Assembly (NCBI GenBank): GCA_024742475.1
Contig: JANSYI010000027.1
Coordinates: 62,001 to 126,000 of the forward strand
Reading direction: 5' to 3'
DNA length: 64,000 bases
Source of the DNA: a bacterium
Lineage (GTDB): Bacteria; Myxococcota_A; Polyangia; Nannocystales; Nannocystaceae
The translations under genes were made by a program, and so were the position numbers. This document shows, one piece after another, positions 46,031-54,304 of this stretch. The notes beneath the pieces are model-generated. The model made no database searches, was not told where the DNA came from, and saw nothing but the letters and a program-made list of their open reading frames with translations. The stretch's first letter is position 1, and the number at the start of each line of letters is the position of its first letter.

Positions 46031-46462
46031 ATGCCGAGCTGGTTTCAGCGCGTCTTTGGACGATCCACAGACGCCGACGACGACACTGCCGACAGCGCCC
46101 CGGCGGTGCAGGGCAACCTCGCCACCAAGCAGTCGGCCGTGGAGCGGCGAAGCTGTGCGCGCGTGAACCTGGAGCTGCAAGTTCGCCTGCGCTTCGAATC
46201 ACCCGCGGCGATGATCGCGTCTCGCACCTTCGACATCAGCCGCAACGGTGCGTTCATCGCGATCAAGGACCCCCGGCCCCGCGGCACCCGGGTTCGACTG
46301 ACCCTCGAGATCGACGACACCAAGGTCACCGTCTCGGGTGTGGTCGTGCGGTCGAGTGATGGAAAGAAGGGCTCGCGGCGCGGGATGGGCATTCAGTTCA
46401 CCGAGATCCCCGACGAGGCCGCGAAGAGCCTCGCCCGGCTGCTCGAGCCTCACAGGGCGTGA
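46031..46462 (+). CDS. PilZ-domain protein, probable c-di-GMP receptor
   Basis: This 143-residue cytosolic protein has a ~35-residue acidic N-terminus. The PilZ domain follows with RRSCARVNL (the RxxxR-type arm) and DISRNGAFIAI (the D/NxSxxG motif), then RGMGIQFTEI and a C-terminal helix. Both nucleotide-contact motifs are present, so c-di-GMP binding is expected. It stands alone between the oxidoreductase and nitroreductase genes; no obvious target gene is adjacent. Confidence 0.88.
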   Translation: MPSWFQRVFGRSTDADDDTADSAPAVQGNLATKQSAVERRSCARVNLELQVRLRFESPAAMIASRTFDISRNGAFIAIKDPRPRGTRVRLTLEIDDTKVTVSGVVVRSSDGKKGSRRGMGIQFTEIPDEAAKSLARLLEPHRA

Positions 46463-46518
46463 GCTGAGCGCGAGGCGCGTCGTCCACAACTGAGCACCGG
46501 CGTGGCAAGCTGCCGCGC

Positions 46519-47211
46519 ATGGCGGGCACGGAGTACGAGCACATCCCCTACCAGCCGGAGCGCTTGAGCCACGAGGAGACGCTCTCGCGGGGGAGAGCCT
46601 TCTACGCGAGCATGGACGAGCGGCGCTCGGTTCGGTTCTTCACCGACGCGCCCGTGCCACGCGAGGCGATCGAGCTCGCGATCAAGACCGCATCGACTGC
46701 GCCTTCTGGGGCACACCGCCAGCCGTGGACCTTCGTCGTCATCAGCGACCCCGAGATCAAGAAGCAGATCCGAATCGAGGCCGAGGAGGAGGAGCGCAAG
46801 AGCTACGAGGGAGGCCGCATGCCGCCGGACTGGATCGAAGCGCTCGCTCCGCTGGGGACCGACTGGCGCAAGCCGTACCTCGAGACGGTGCCCTACATCG
46901 TGGTCCAGTTCGAACAGATCACCGGGTTCGACGGCGACGGAAATCCGCAGAAGAACTATTACGTTCGTGAGAGCTGTGGAATCGCCGCGGGCATGTTCAT
47001 CGCGGCCTTGCACCAGATGGGGCTCTCCACGCTCACGCATACGCCGAGCCCCATGGGCTTCCTGAGCAAGATCTTGGGCCGCCCCAAGAACGAGCGTCCG
47101 TTCATCCTGTTCCCGGTGGGCTACCCCACGGCCGACGCGACCGTGCCTGACATTGCGCGCAAACCTCTCGACCGCGTCAGCATCTGGGACCCCAAACCGG
47201 CGGAAAAATAA
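46519..47211 (+). CDS. Nitroreductase-family FMN protein
   Basis: The protein has 230 residues. FMN-binding start ERRSVRFFTDAPVP, then ASTAPSGAHRQPWTFVVI, and later CGIAAGMFIAALHQMGLSTL with a C-terminal GYPTADA. The pattern is that of the nitroreductase superfamily, close to the iodotyrosine-dehalogenase-like branch. Predicted role: NAD(P)H-dependent reduction using FMN in the cytosol; the substrate is open. It lies 48 bases upstream of a small Cys-rich lipoprotein gene. Confidence 0.87.
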   Translation: MAGTEYEHIPYQPERLSHEETLSRGRAFYASMDERRSVRFFTDAPVPREAIELAIKTASTAPSGAHRQPWTFVVISDPEIKKQIRIEAEEEERKSYEGGRMPPDWIEALAPLGTDWRKPYLETVPYIVVQFEQITGFDGDGNPQKNYYVRESCGIAAGMFIAALHQMGLSTLTHTPSPMGFLSKILGRPKNERPFILFPVGYPTADATVPDIARKPLDRVSIWDPKPAEK

Positions 47212-47259
47212 TCCGCGACGTCTTCCGGTGGCGGGCGTCTCATGGCAAAGGAACGCGCC

Positions 47260-47556
47260 ATGCGACTTCAATCCCTTTCCACCTGGATGCTCAGCCTCGC
47301 ATTGTTCATGCCGCTCGCCGCGTGCGACGAAGAGGACGATGGTGGTGACGACACCGCCGCCGGCACCGACGGCAACGACAGCGGCAACGACAGCGGCAAC
47401 GACAGCGGCAACGGCATGACGAGCAGCAGCTCCGAGGTCTGCATGTCGGACCACCAGTGCATCAACGGCGCCTGCACCTGCCAGACTCCGGGTCTCGAGG
47501 ACAACCCGTGCACCGACGACGACGCTTGCGCTGAAGAGTGCGAGATCTGCGAGTAG
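47260..47556 (+). CDS. Small cysteine-rich lipoprotein
   Basis: The precursor has 98 residues. The ATG at 47260 (AAAGGA upstream) gives MRLQSLSTWMLSLALFMPLAAC, lipobox Cys22; an upstream ATG at 47242 would lengthen the signal. A repetitive linker DGNDSGNDSGNDSGN is coded by a 12-bp repeat at 47371-47406. The C-terminal ~42 residues hold eight Cys (VC, QC, AC, TC, PC, AC, EC, IC), like a small disulfide knot with HQCINGACTC reminiscent of EGF-like or knottin cores. Convergent with the sigma factor gene, 1 base apart. Confidence 0.75.
   Translation: MRLQSLSTWMLSLALFMPLAACDEEDDGGDDTAAGTDGNDSGNDSGNDSGNGMTSSSSEVCMSDHQCINGACTCQTPGLEDNPCTDDDACAEECEICE
47371..47406 (+). repeat. 12-bp tandem repeat coding the DSGN linker
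   Basis: The unit GGCAACGACAGC occurs three times in a row (47371-47382, 47383-47394, 47395-47406), with a partial fourth. It lies in frame in the lipoprotein linker, so length variation would be neutral to the frame. Confidence 0.88.
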
Positions 47557-47557
47557 C

Positions 47558-48445
47558 TCAGCTCTTGGTCGCCAGGAACCGCTCGATGCTCAGGTCGAGG
47601 CGACTGGCGACCAGCCCCATGAGATGATCGAACTCGCGCCGATCGATCGACAGCCGCGCGTGCAGGAGCCTGCGGGTGCCCGAGAGCAGGTCTTGCCGGG
47701 CCTTGGCGATGCGCCGCGCGGCGCTGCTGCGGTGGACTCGCAAAGCCCCGCCCAGCTTGTCGATCGAGAGGCCGTGGACGTAGTGAAGGCGGAGCACGTT
47801 GCGCTGCTCGGGCTGCAACGCCGCGAGCGCGTCGCGAAACGCCTCGGAGAACTTCGCCTTGTATTGCTGTCGGAACGCCAGCATGTCCGGACCCGTCGCG
47901 GAGGCTTCGATCGCCATCAGGGCGTCGTCCGAGTCGAGGGCACGCCGACGTTCGGCTCGCACCGAGTCGAGCGCCTCGCGGACCGCAACGACGCGCACCC
48001 ACGCCAGTAGTTCTCCTTGCCCCGTGTAGTGGGCGATCTTTGGCGGTGACGCTCCGTCGGAGACGAACAGCTTCGTCCGAAGCCGCTGCTTGATCTCGTC
48101 GATGAACGCATCCGAAGCATCCACCCGCCCGATCACCCGATTGAGCGTGGCCATCACCTGGCTCTCGAAGCGCCCCATCGCGCCCGCGTGCCCCTGCCGG
48201 GCCGCGAAGGCGAGATGCAAGTCGACGACGGCCAGGTTCACGATGTTCGACGGGTCGGCGTCTGCGGGGAGGCACCGGGCGAGCTCGGCCCCGAACGCAC
48301 CCAGGTGTGGGGGTACGCCGTCCCAGGCCTCTCGCACCCGGCGTTCGACATCGGCCAGCGCGTTGGCCAGTCTCGGTATGTCGGGGATCTCGCCGATCCA
48401 GGCGTCGTCGAACCCCGACGCGAGTGTCATCGTCTCCTGAGCCAT
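47558..48445 (-). CDS. Myxobacterial-type sigma-70 family factor
   Basis: This 295-residue protein has a region 2-like core (RFESQVMATLNRVIGR ... ELLAWVRVVAVREALDSVRAERRR) and a region 4 helix-turn-helix (ALAALQPEQRNVLRLHYVHGLSIDKLGGALRVHRSSAARRIAKAR). The LHYVHGLSID element and the extended N-terminus fit the 'Sig-70 gmx1' group, so far typical of myxobacteria. It is encoded divergently from a Ser/Thr kinase with only 13 bases between the two start codons. That pairing suggests the kinase controls the sigma factor. Confidence 0.88.
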   Translation of the reverse strand: MAQETMTLASGFDDAWIGEIPDIPRLANALADVERRVREAWDGVPPHLGAFGAELARCLPADADPSNIVNLAVVDLHLAFAARQGHAGAMGRFESQVMATLNRVIGRVDASDAFIDEIKQRLRTKLFVSDGASPPKIAHYTGQGELLAWVRVVAVREALDSVRAERRRALDSDDALMAIEASATGPDMLAFRQQYKAKFSEAFRDALAALQPEQRNVLRLHYVHGLSIDKLGGALRVHRSSAARRIAKARQDLLSGTRRLLHARLSIDRREFDHLMGLVASRLDLSIERFLATKS

Positions 48446-48458
48446 CCGCGGACCTACG

Positions 48459-51400
48459 ATGTCTACCCCACTCCAGCCGATGTCCGAAGCGCGAATCGCC
48501 GCCTACCTCCGCGGCGAACTCGACGACGAGGAGCGCGCCGAGGTCGAAGCGGCGATGGACGCGGACCCGCACTGGCTGGGTGTGCTCGCGTTGCTCGCGG
48601 CGGACCAAGAGTCGTCGGCCGACTATCCGGCCTCGTCCGACGGCTCCACGGCCCATCGTGTGCACCAACAGTTCTCGAGCCGACTGCACCCCGGCCAAAC
48701 CGTCGGCCGCTTCTGCGTGGAGCGTCCGCTCGGTCGCGGAGGCATGGGTTCGGTCTACGCCGCGCACGACCCGAAGCTGCACCGCGTCGTCGCGCTCAAG
48801 GTCCTTCACGCCTCCCGCCCCGAGGACCAACCCCGCCTGATGTCCGAGGCGCGTGCGCTCGCACAGGTCAACCACCCGCATGTCATCACCGTGCACGACG
48901 TCGGGCGCTGGGACGGCCGAGTGTTCCTCGCCATGGAGCTGCTCGAGGGGCAGACGCTTCGAGCGTGGCGAACGCAGACGCAGCGCTCGTGGCAAGAGGT
49001 CATCGAGGTCTACGCCGACGCGGCGCGCGGCCTGTCGGCAGCCCACGCGGCGGGCATCGTGCATCGCGACGTCAAGCCGACCAACATCATGGTCACCGAG
49101 ACGTGCCGTGCAGTGGTCGTCGACTTTGGCCTCGCGGTCGACATGAGGATGGTGCCCGATACGCCGGGCCCCCACGGGAGCTCGTCCAAGGAGACACATC
49201 AGGCGGGCACCCCGGCATACATGGCGCCCGAGCAGCGGCGCGGGGAGAAGGCGACACCGGCCTCGGATCAGTTCGGCCTGTGTGTCGCACTGTTCGAAGC
49301 GCTCGCGGGGACCCTGCCCGAAGGGTCGGCGGAGTCACCTCGCCCCTCGGGGTTCGACCCGTGCACATCGACCCCACGCCGGGTGCTGCGCGTCGTGCAA
49401 CGCGGCCTCGCGCTGCGCCCCGAAGACCGTCATGCGTCGATGGATGCGCTCATAGAGGCGCTGCGAAGAGCTTCCAACACGCCGCTTTGGCCGGTGGGGG
49501 TGGCGGCGGGCGGTGCGATCATTGCCGCGTGGTTGCTCCCCAGGGCCGCGGACGAGAGGCGATGCTCGGGTGCGGACCAAGCGTTGTCGCAGGTGTGGAC
49601 CACGGCGCGTCGCGAGAGGGTCGCCGCCGCCCTGCGCTCGCCCGGTGGCCAATGGTCCGAGGGCGTCGCGTCCACGGTGCTCGGCCGGGTAGACCGCTAC
49701 ACCGAACGCTGGCGAGAAGAGCACGATGCAGCATGTCGAGCGGACCTCGACGACGCACGGCTCGACGCTCGCATGCTGTGCCTCGATCGGCGACTTCGGA
49801 GGCTCGACGTGCTGCTCGCGGTGTTCGAGCGCGGCGACCTCGAGACGGTCTCGAACGCGACCGAGACGGTGGACGCCCTGAGCCCGGCCGAACGCTGCCG
49901 CAGCAAGTCCACCGTGGCACGCATCGAGCTCGATGAGGATCCACAGACCGACGCGCTGCGGGAGCGCCTCGCCTATGCCGAAGCGCTTCGAGAGTCGGCT
50001 GCGCTCGAGGAGGCGGAGCAGGAGCTACGCGGCGCGCTCGCGGAGATCGTCGCGCGTCGCGACCCGTGGCTCGAAGCCGACGCTCGCATGACGCTCGGGT
50101 GGCTCGAGCATGACGCGGGGAGGTACGAGGCGGCCGAGGAGCAGCTGCGCTCGTCGGTGTCTCTGGGGATCGTCGCGCGCAACGACGAGGTGGTCGCGCT
50201 GGCGCTCGAACGCTTGGCGTGGGTGGTGGGCGATCGCCTGGGCCGCCACACCGAAGGGCTCGCGCTCGCCGACCGTGCCGAGGCGTGGAGCGTCCGGCTG
50301 GACGACGATCGCCACGATGTGTTCCGGGAAGTCACCCGGGGTTGGATCGAGTCCAAGGCAGGCCGCCCCGAGGTCGCGCTGGAGCACTTCGACCGCGCGG
50401 CGGCGCTTGCACGCGCGGCCGCACCGGACGACCTCGAAGCCGAATACGACCTCGGACTGGCGCTCAACGGCGCAGGGGCAGCACACCTGGCCATGGGATC
50501 GGCCGAAGAGGCCCTCGAGGCGTTCGACCGCGCGAGAACCCTACTCGCGGCACGCCTGGGACCGCAGCACCCACGCGTCGCGCGAGTCCTCAACAATCGT
50601 GCGGGGGTGCTCAGGGCGCTCGCGCGTCCCGAGGAGGCGCTCGACGCGTTCGAGCGGACACGCGCCGCGTTCGCCGACATCTACGGGCCCGACCACATGA
50701 CAGCCGGCCAGACCGCGGCCAACATGGCGATCGTGCTCGGCGACCTCGGCCGCTACGAAGAGGCCCTGGAGCAGTCCGAGCACGCCATCGCCACGCTCAT
50801 CGCGGCCGTGGGGGAGCAGCACCCCCTGGTGGCCAAGAGTTACGCGCTGCGCGGTGACGCCAAGGTGGGGCTGGGCGACTACGACGCCGCTCTGGTGGAC
50901 CTGCACCTCGCGGTGGCGATGGAGACCGAGCTGCTCGGTCCAGCCCATCCGAGCGTGGGTATCTCGCAGACGAACCTCTCCATCGCCTACGAGAAGGCGG
51001 GTCGGCTCCGGGAGGCGGTCACACACCAAGAGCTCGCCTTGGACACGCTGGTCGCGGCCCATGGCGACGACCACGTGCTCGTCGGCGGCGCCCGGATGAA
51101 CCTCGCGTTCCTCGAGCGCAAGATCGGTCGCTACGACCGCGCGCTCGAGCTCTACGGTTCCGCGGTCGAGACCGTCTCGGACGTCGCGCGAGGGCTGGCG
51201 CTGCTCGGGACCGCAGAGACGCTCCTGCTGCTCGACCGGGCCGACGACGCGATCGAGCCGCTGCAGCGGGCGGTCGAGTTCCTCGAGGGCAAGCCGCCCT
51301 CGTTCGGATCGCGCGGCGAGGGGATGTTCCTGATCGCCCAAGCGCGATGGCAGCAGGGCCGTCGTGGCGAGGCGAGGGCCATGGCGCAGCGGGCACTCGA

Positions 51401-51494
51401 AGCGCTGCTCGACGAGGAAGAGACCGAGCTCGAGCGAGAGGTGCGGGCGTGGCTGAAGGCTCCGCGTCGCTTCTCCGCCCCTACCCGCGGCTGA
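48459..51494 (+). CDS. Membrane Ser/Thr protein kinase with TPR array, divergent from the sigma factor gene
   Basis: The protein has ~1011 residues (a later ATG at 48480 is possible). Residues ~8-50 (SEARIAAYLRGELDDEERAE ... PHWLGVLALL) resemble the N-terminal helices of anti-sigma/zinc-finger regulators but lack the Cys/His ligands. The kinase domain spans ~82-340 with LGRGGMGSVY, VALKVLH, HRDVKPTN (His202), DFGLAVD and APEQ (APE analogue). A transmembrane segment is at ~345-365 (VGVAAGGAIIAAWLLP), then ~640 residues of TPR-like repeats (for example LGDYDAALVDLHLAVAMETE). The MerR-type gene starts 16 bases downstream, so it is likely co-transcribed. Confidence 0.91.
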   Translation: MSTPLQPMSEARIAAYLRGELDDEERAEVEAAMDADPHWLGVLALLAADQESSADYPASSDGSTAHRVHQQFSSRLHPGQTVGRFCVERPLGRGGMGSVYAAHDPKLHRVVALKVLHASRPEDQPRLMSEARALAQVNHPHVITVHDVGRWDGRVFLAMELLEGQTLRAWRTQTQRSWQEVIEVYADAARGLSAAHAAGIVHRDVKPTNIMVTETCRAVVVDFGLAVDMRMVPDTPGPHGSSSKETHQAGTPAYMAPEQRRGEKATPASDQFGLCVALFEALAGTLPEGSAESPRPSGFDPCTSTPRRVLRVVQRGLALRPEDRHASMDALIEALRRASNTPLWPVGVAAGGAIIAAWLLPRAADERRCSGADQALSQVWTTARRERVAAALRSPGGQWSEGVASTVLGRVDRYTERWREEHDAACRADLDDARLDARMLCLDRRLRRLDVLLAVFERGDLETVSNATETVDALSPAERCRSKSTVARIELDEDPQTDALRERLAYAEALRESAALEEAEQELRGALAEIVARRDPWLEADARMTLGWLEHDAGRYEAAEEQLRSSVSLGIVARNDEVVALALERLAWVVGDRLGRHTEGLALADRAEAWSVRLDDDRHDVFREVTRGWIESKAGRPEVALEHFDRAAALARAAAPDDLEAEYDLGLALNGAGAAHLAMGSAEEALEAFDRARTLLAARLGPQHPRVARVLNNRAGVLRALARPEEALDAFERTRAAFADIYGPDHMTAGQTAANMAIVLGDLGRYEEALEQSEHAIATLIAAVGEQHPLVAKSYALRGDAKVGLGDYDAALVDLHLAVAMETELLGPAHPSVGISQTNLSIAYEKAGRLREAVTHQELALDTLVAAHGDDHVLVGGARMNLAFLERKIGRYDRALELYGSAVETVSDVARGLALLGTAETLLLLDRADDAIEPLQRAVEFLEGKPPSFGSRGEGMFLIAQARWQQGRRGEARAMAQRALEALLDEEETELEREVRAWLKAPRRFSAPTRG

Positions 51495-51510
51495 GGTATC
51501 CTCTGCGTCG

Positions 51511-52272
51511 ATGACGGACCCCGAAGACGACGCGATGACGGTCGAAGAGATCGCGCGCCGTGCCGGAACGACGTCACGCAACGTCCGCTCGTACCAGACC
51601 AAGGGCCTGCTTCCACACCCGCGAAAGTCCGGGAGGGTCGGCCTCTACGACAGGTTCCACCTCGCCCGCCTCGAGCTGATCTCCAACATGCAAGAGCGCG
51701 GCTACTCCCTGGCGGCGATCGGGGACCTGCTCGAGGCATGGGACGGCCGCAAGACGGTGGGCGAGATGCTCGGGCTCGAGCGGGCGCTCTCCAGCCGCTA
51801 CCACGACGAGCGCCGGCGCGAGATGACCCGCGACGAGCTCGAAGGGCGGTTCGAAGCGCTTCGCCGCCAGCCCGGGCTCTGGCAGCGGGCGATCGACCTC
51901 GAGCTCGTCGTGCCGACCGAGGGCGAGCGCTTCGTCGTGCCTAGCCCTCGGCTGCTGGACGTCGCGCAGACGATGCTCGAGGTCGGCGTACCTCCCGAAG
52001 TCGCGCTCGACGAGCTGGCCAATCTTCGGACGCAGCTCGGCGGCGTCGCGAAGAGCCTGGTGACCTTGTTCAAGGAACACGTGTGGAAGCCGTGGGTCGA
52101 CGCCGGCCGGCCCATTCGAAAGCTCCCGTCGCTGGTGCGGAAGATTCGAAAGCTCCGGCCTCTGCCCACGGTCACGGTCAACGCGATTCTGGCCCAGGCG
52201 CTCGACGCCGAGCTACAGGCCAGCGTCGGGGAGCTGCTGTCTCAGGTCTCCAAGAACGAGTCCGAACCGTAA
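51511..52272 (+). CDS. MerR-family transcriptional regulator
   Basis: The protein has 253 residues. The N-terminal winged helix (MTVEEIARRAGTTSRNVRSY ... KGLLPHPRKSGRVGLYDRFH) is a MerR-type DNA-binding domain, followed by the dimerisation helix. The C-terminal ~150 residues are helical, without the Cys clusters of metal sensors, and end with a basic segment (IRKLPSLVRKIRKLRPLP). It probably responds to a small molecule or protein; the ligand is unknown. It lies immediately downstream of the kinase and may be part of the same regulatory unit. Confidence 0.85.
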   Translation: MTDPEDDAMTVEEIARRAGTTSRNVRSYQTKGLLPHPRKSGRVGLYDRFHLARLELISNMQERGYSLAAIGDLLEAWDGRKTVGEMLGLERALSSRYHDERRREMTRDELEGRFEALRRQPGLWQRAIDLELVVPTEGERFVVPSPRLLDVAQTMLEVGVPPEVALDELANLRTQLGGVAKSLVTLFKEHVWKPWVDAGRPIRKLPSLVRKIRKLRPLPTVTVNAILAQALDAELQASVGELLSQVSKNESEP

Positions 52273-52329
52273 GCCCGAGCCCACAGCGCGCAAGGGACCG
52301 GGCTCACCGCGTTGTTACACTCGGTCGTG

Positions 52330-53355
52330 ATGCGGTGTTCGCTCCTCATGGGATCGCTCCTGTCCTTGGTCGTCGCGTGCGACTCCGACGGTTCTGACGC
52401 CGGGTCCGGTACGGAGACCGACGGCGGCTCTTCGTCGGGCTCCCCGACGTCCGGTCCTCCGGGCACCACCTCCCCACCATCGACGACGAGCTCATCGGGA
52501 GGAACGACCGACGCATCGACGACCGGCGGCGAAACCTCGAGCGGGCCTATGGGCTCGGGCGGAAGCGAGAGCAGCAGCGGCAGCACCGGCCCCGGCTTCG
52601 TGGGGAGTCCCGGCTGTGGGGCGCCTCCCACCCTGCGCGACGGCGAACACACCTTCGCGCTCGACGGTTACGACCGTCGCTACGTGCTCCGCTTGCCCGA
52701 GAACTACGACCCCGACCAGGCGTGGCCGCTGATCTTCGCGCTGCACGGCAATGGCGGAAACACGGGCTACTGGGACGCGGTCGGCGGCGAACGGGACATT
52801 CGAACCGCGTTCGGTCAGGAAGCGATCATCGTCATCCCCGAGGCGATCAACAACGCTTGGCGGGACTACGGCGCCGAACCCGAGACGTGGCCCATGTTCA
52901 TGGATCTCGAGCTCGCCTACTTCGACACGATCTTGGACGCGGTCTCGAACGACCTGTGCATTCACCCCGAGCACGTGTTCTCGATGGGGTTCTCGGGCGG
53001 CGGGTCGTACTCGGGCGTGCTCGGATGCCGACGCGACTACGTGCGCGCCATCGCGGTCGGCGGCAGCGTGATCTACTTCGACGAGGAGGACTGCGTCGAG
53101 ACGCCCGCGGCGTGGATCACCATCGGCGACGGCGAGCTGACCGAAGGTCGCGAAGCGTTCCGCGACTTCTTCCGAGACCTCGCAGGCTGCCAGCCCGAGT
53201 CCACACCCGCCGAGCCCGAGGGCTGCGTCGCCTACGAGGGGTGCGGACTCGACACCCCGGTCACGTTCTGCGGTCACCCGGGGGACCACGTCTGGCCCTC
53301 GATCGGCACCGACGCCACGCGTGCGTTCTTCCGACAGTTCTACCTCGCGGACTGA
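52330..53355 (+). CDS. Lipoprotein alpha/beta-hydrolase (PHB-depolymerase/feruloyl-esterase-like)
   Basis: The precursor has 341 residues; the ATG at 52330 gives MRCSLLMGSLLSLVVAC with lipobox Cys17. A Ser/Thr/Gly linker runs to ~95. The hydrolase domain has the oxyanion loop ALHGNGGNTGYW, nucleophile Ser222 in SMGFSGGGSYSG and a C-terminal catalytic His near 320 in HPGDHVWPS, with an Asp probably in GDGELTE. The order fits the poly(3-hydroxyalkanoate) depolymerase/CE1 esterase group. Six further Cys suggest disulfides in an exported enzyme. Substrate unproven. Confidence 0.85.
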   Translation: MRCSLLMGSLLSLVVACDSDGSDAGSGTETDGGSSSGSPTSGPPGTTSPPSTTSSSGGTTDASTTGGETSSGPMGSGGSESSSGSTGPGFVGSPGCGAPPTLRDGEHTFALDGYDRRYVLRLPENYDPDQAWPLIFALHGNGGNTGYWDAVGGERDIRTAFGQEAIIVIPEAINNAWRDYGAEPETWPMFMDLELAYFDTILDAVSNDLCIHPEHVFSMGFSGGGSYSGVLGCRRDYVRAIAVGGSVIYFDEEDCVETPAAWITIGDGELTEGREAFRDFFRDLAGCQPESTPAEPEGCVAYEGCGLDTPVTFCGHPGDHVWPSIGTDATRAFFRQFYLAD

Positions 53356-53398
53356 GCTGGCAAGCCGGCGGCGCGACCATGTGCTATCCCCGCCGCAG

Positions 53399-54250
53399 AT
53401 GCGGCGAGAGTACCTCCTGGCGCTTGCGGTCGTGCCCCTGTCGGGGTGCGCGACGGAAGCCGTCACGCTCGGTGCGATCTTCTTCAGCATGAGCGCGGCG
53501 GCGTGGCTCGTCAGCCGTGGCCGGCAGCGATACGCGCTGCACGAGGCGGAGTCGATTCGCCTCGCGATCGCCAGCGGAGAGCACCGCAGCCTCGAAGATC
53601 GCCTCCGCACCGAGCTGGCGCTCGCCGATGCGGGCGAGGCTGTCAGCGAGGAGCGGCAGTGGCTCGCACGGGCGCAGCTGGGCGGGTTGCTCGTGGCAGA
53701 GTGGCGACTCTCCGAGGCCCGGGAGATCTACGCCAAGGCCGATCGTCCTCGGAGCGCGCCACATCTGCGTGCCCTCGCGGCGTTTGGCCGGCACGAGGTC
53801 GAGCTCCTCACCCGCACGGCCGACTCCAAGCAGCTCACGGCCATCCGGCAGGACCGCGACGAGTGCCTCCTGCACGTCCCGGCCGTCTTTCGGCGCGACA
53901 TCCAAAAAGCCTGGAACGCGCTGGAGGGGCTCTGCTTGGTGCGGATGGGCGAGGCCCGTGAAGGCGCTCGACTGCTCGAAGACGGGGTCAAGGCGCTCGA
54001 GTACAACCCGGCGCTGGTGGTGTACCTCTACCACCTCGGCCAAGCCTACGAGCATGTAGGAGAGCGAGCGCTAGCGGTCGAGCGCTACGCCCAGGCGGCC
54101 AAGGCATTTCCCGGGACGCGGCTGGCCAGTGAAGCGGCGTCGCGGGTGAAGGCGATGGGGGGTGGCGAAGACGGGTTGTTCCGCAAGATGCTGCCGCAGA
54201 GCCCGGAGGCGGCGTCGAGCGCCGCGCTCGCCGTGCCCGACGACGACTGA
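53399..54250 (+). CDS. TPR-like lipoprotein of unknown function
   Basis: The precursor has 283 residues; the ATG at 53399 gives MRREYLLALAVVPLSGC with lipobox Cys17 and is preferred over an upstream in-frame ATG. A second hydrophobic stretch (AVTLGAIFFSMSAAAWLVS) follows directly, so it may also span or lie along the membrane. The rest is helical with TPR-like pairs (LLVAEWRLSEAREIYAKA, LGQAYEHVGERALAVERYAQ). It overlaps no gene but lies 43 bases after the esterase gene. Confidence 0.75.
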   Translation: MRREYLLALAVVPLSGCATEAVTLGAIFFSMSAAAWLVSRGRQRYALHEAESIRLAIASGEHRSLEDRLRTELALADAGEAVSEERQWLARAQLGGLLVAEWRLSEAREIYAKADRPRSAPHLRALAAFGRHEVELLTRTADSKQLTAIRQDRDECLLHVPAVFRRDIQKAWNALEGLCLVRMGEAREGARLLEDGVKALEYNPALVVYLYHLGQAYEHVGERALAVERYAQAAKAFPGTRLASEAASRVKAMGGGEDGLFRKMLPQSPEAASSAALAVPDDD

Positions 54251-54304
54251 GCCGGGGCCTGTGACCCCCGCTGGCCCGCCACGCATGCTGGTACCATCGT
54301 TCCG

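Noticed and set aside
47268..49199. Long minus-strand open frame across the sigma and kinase genes
   Set aside because: It crosses two well-supported genes in another frame and its translation has no recognisable domain.
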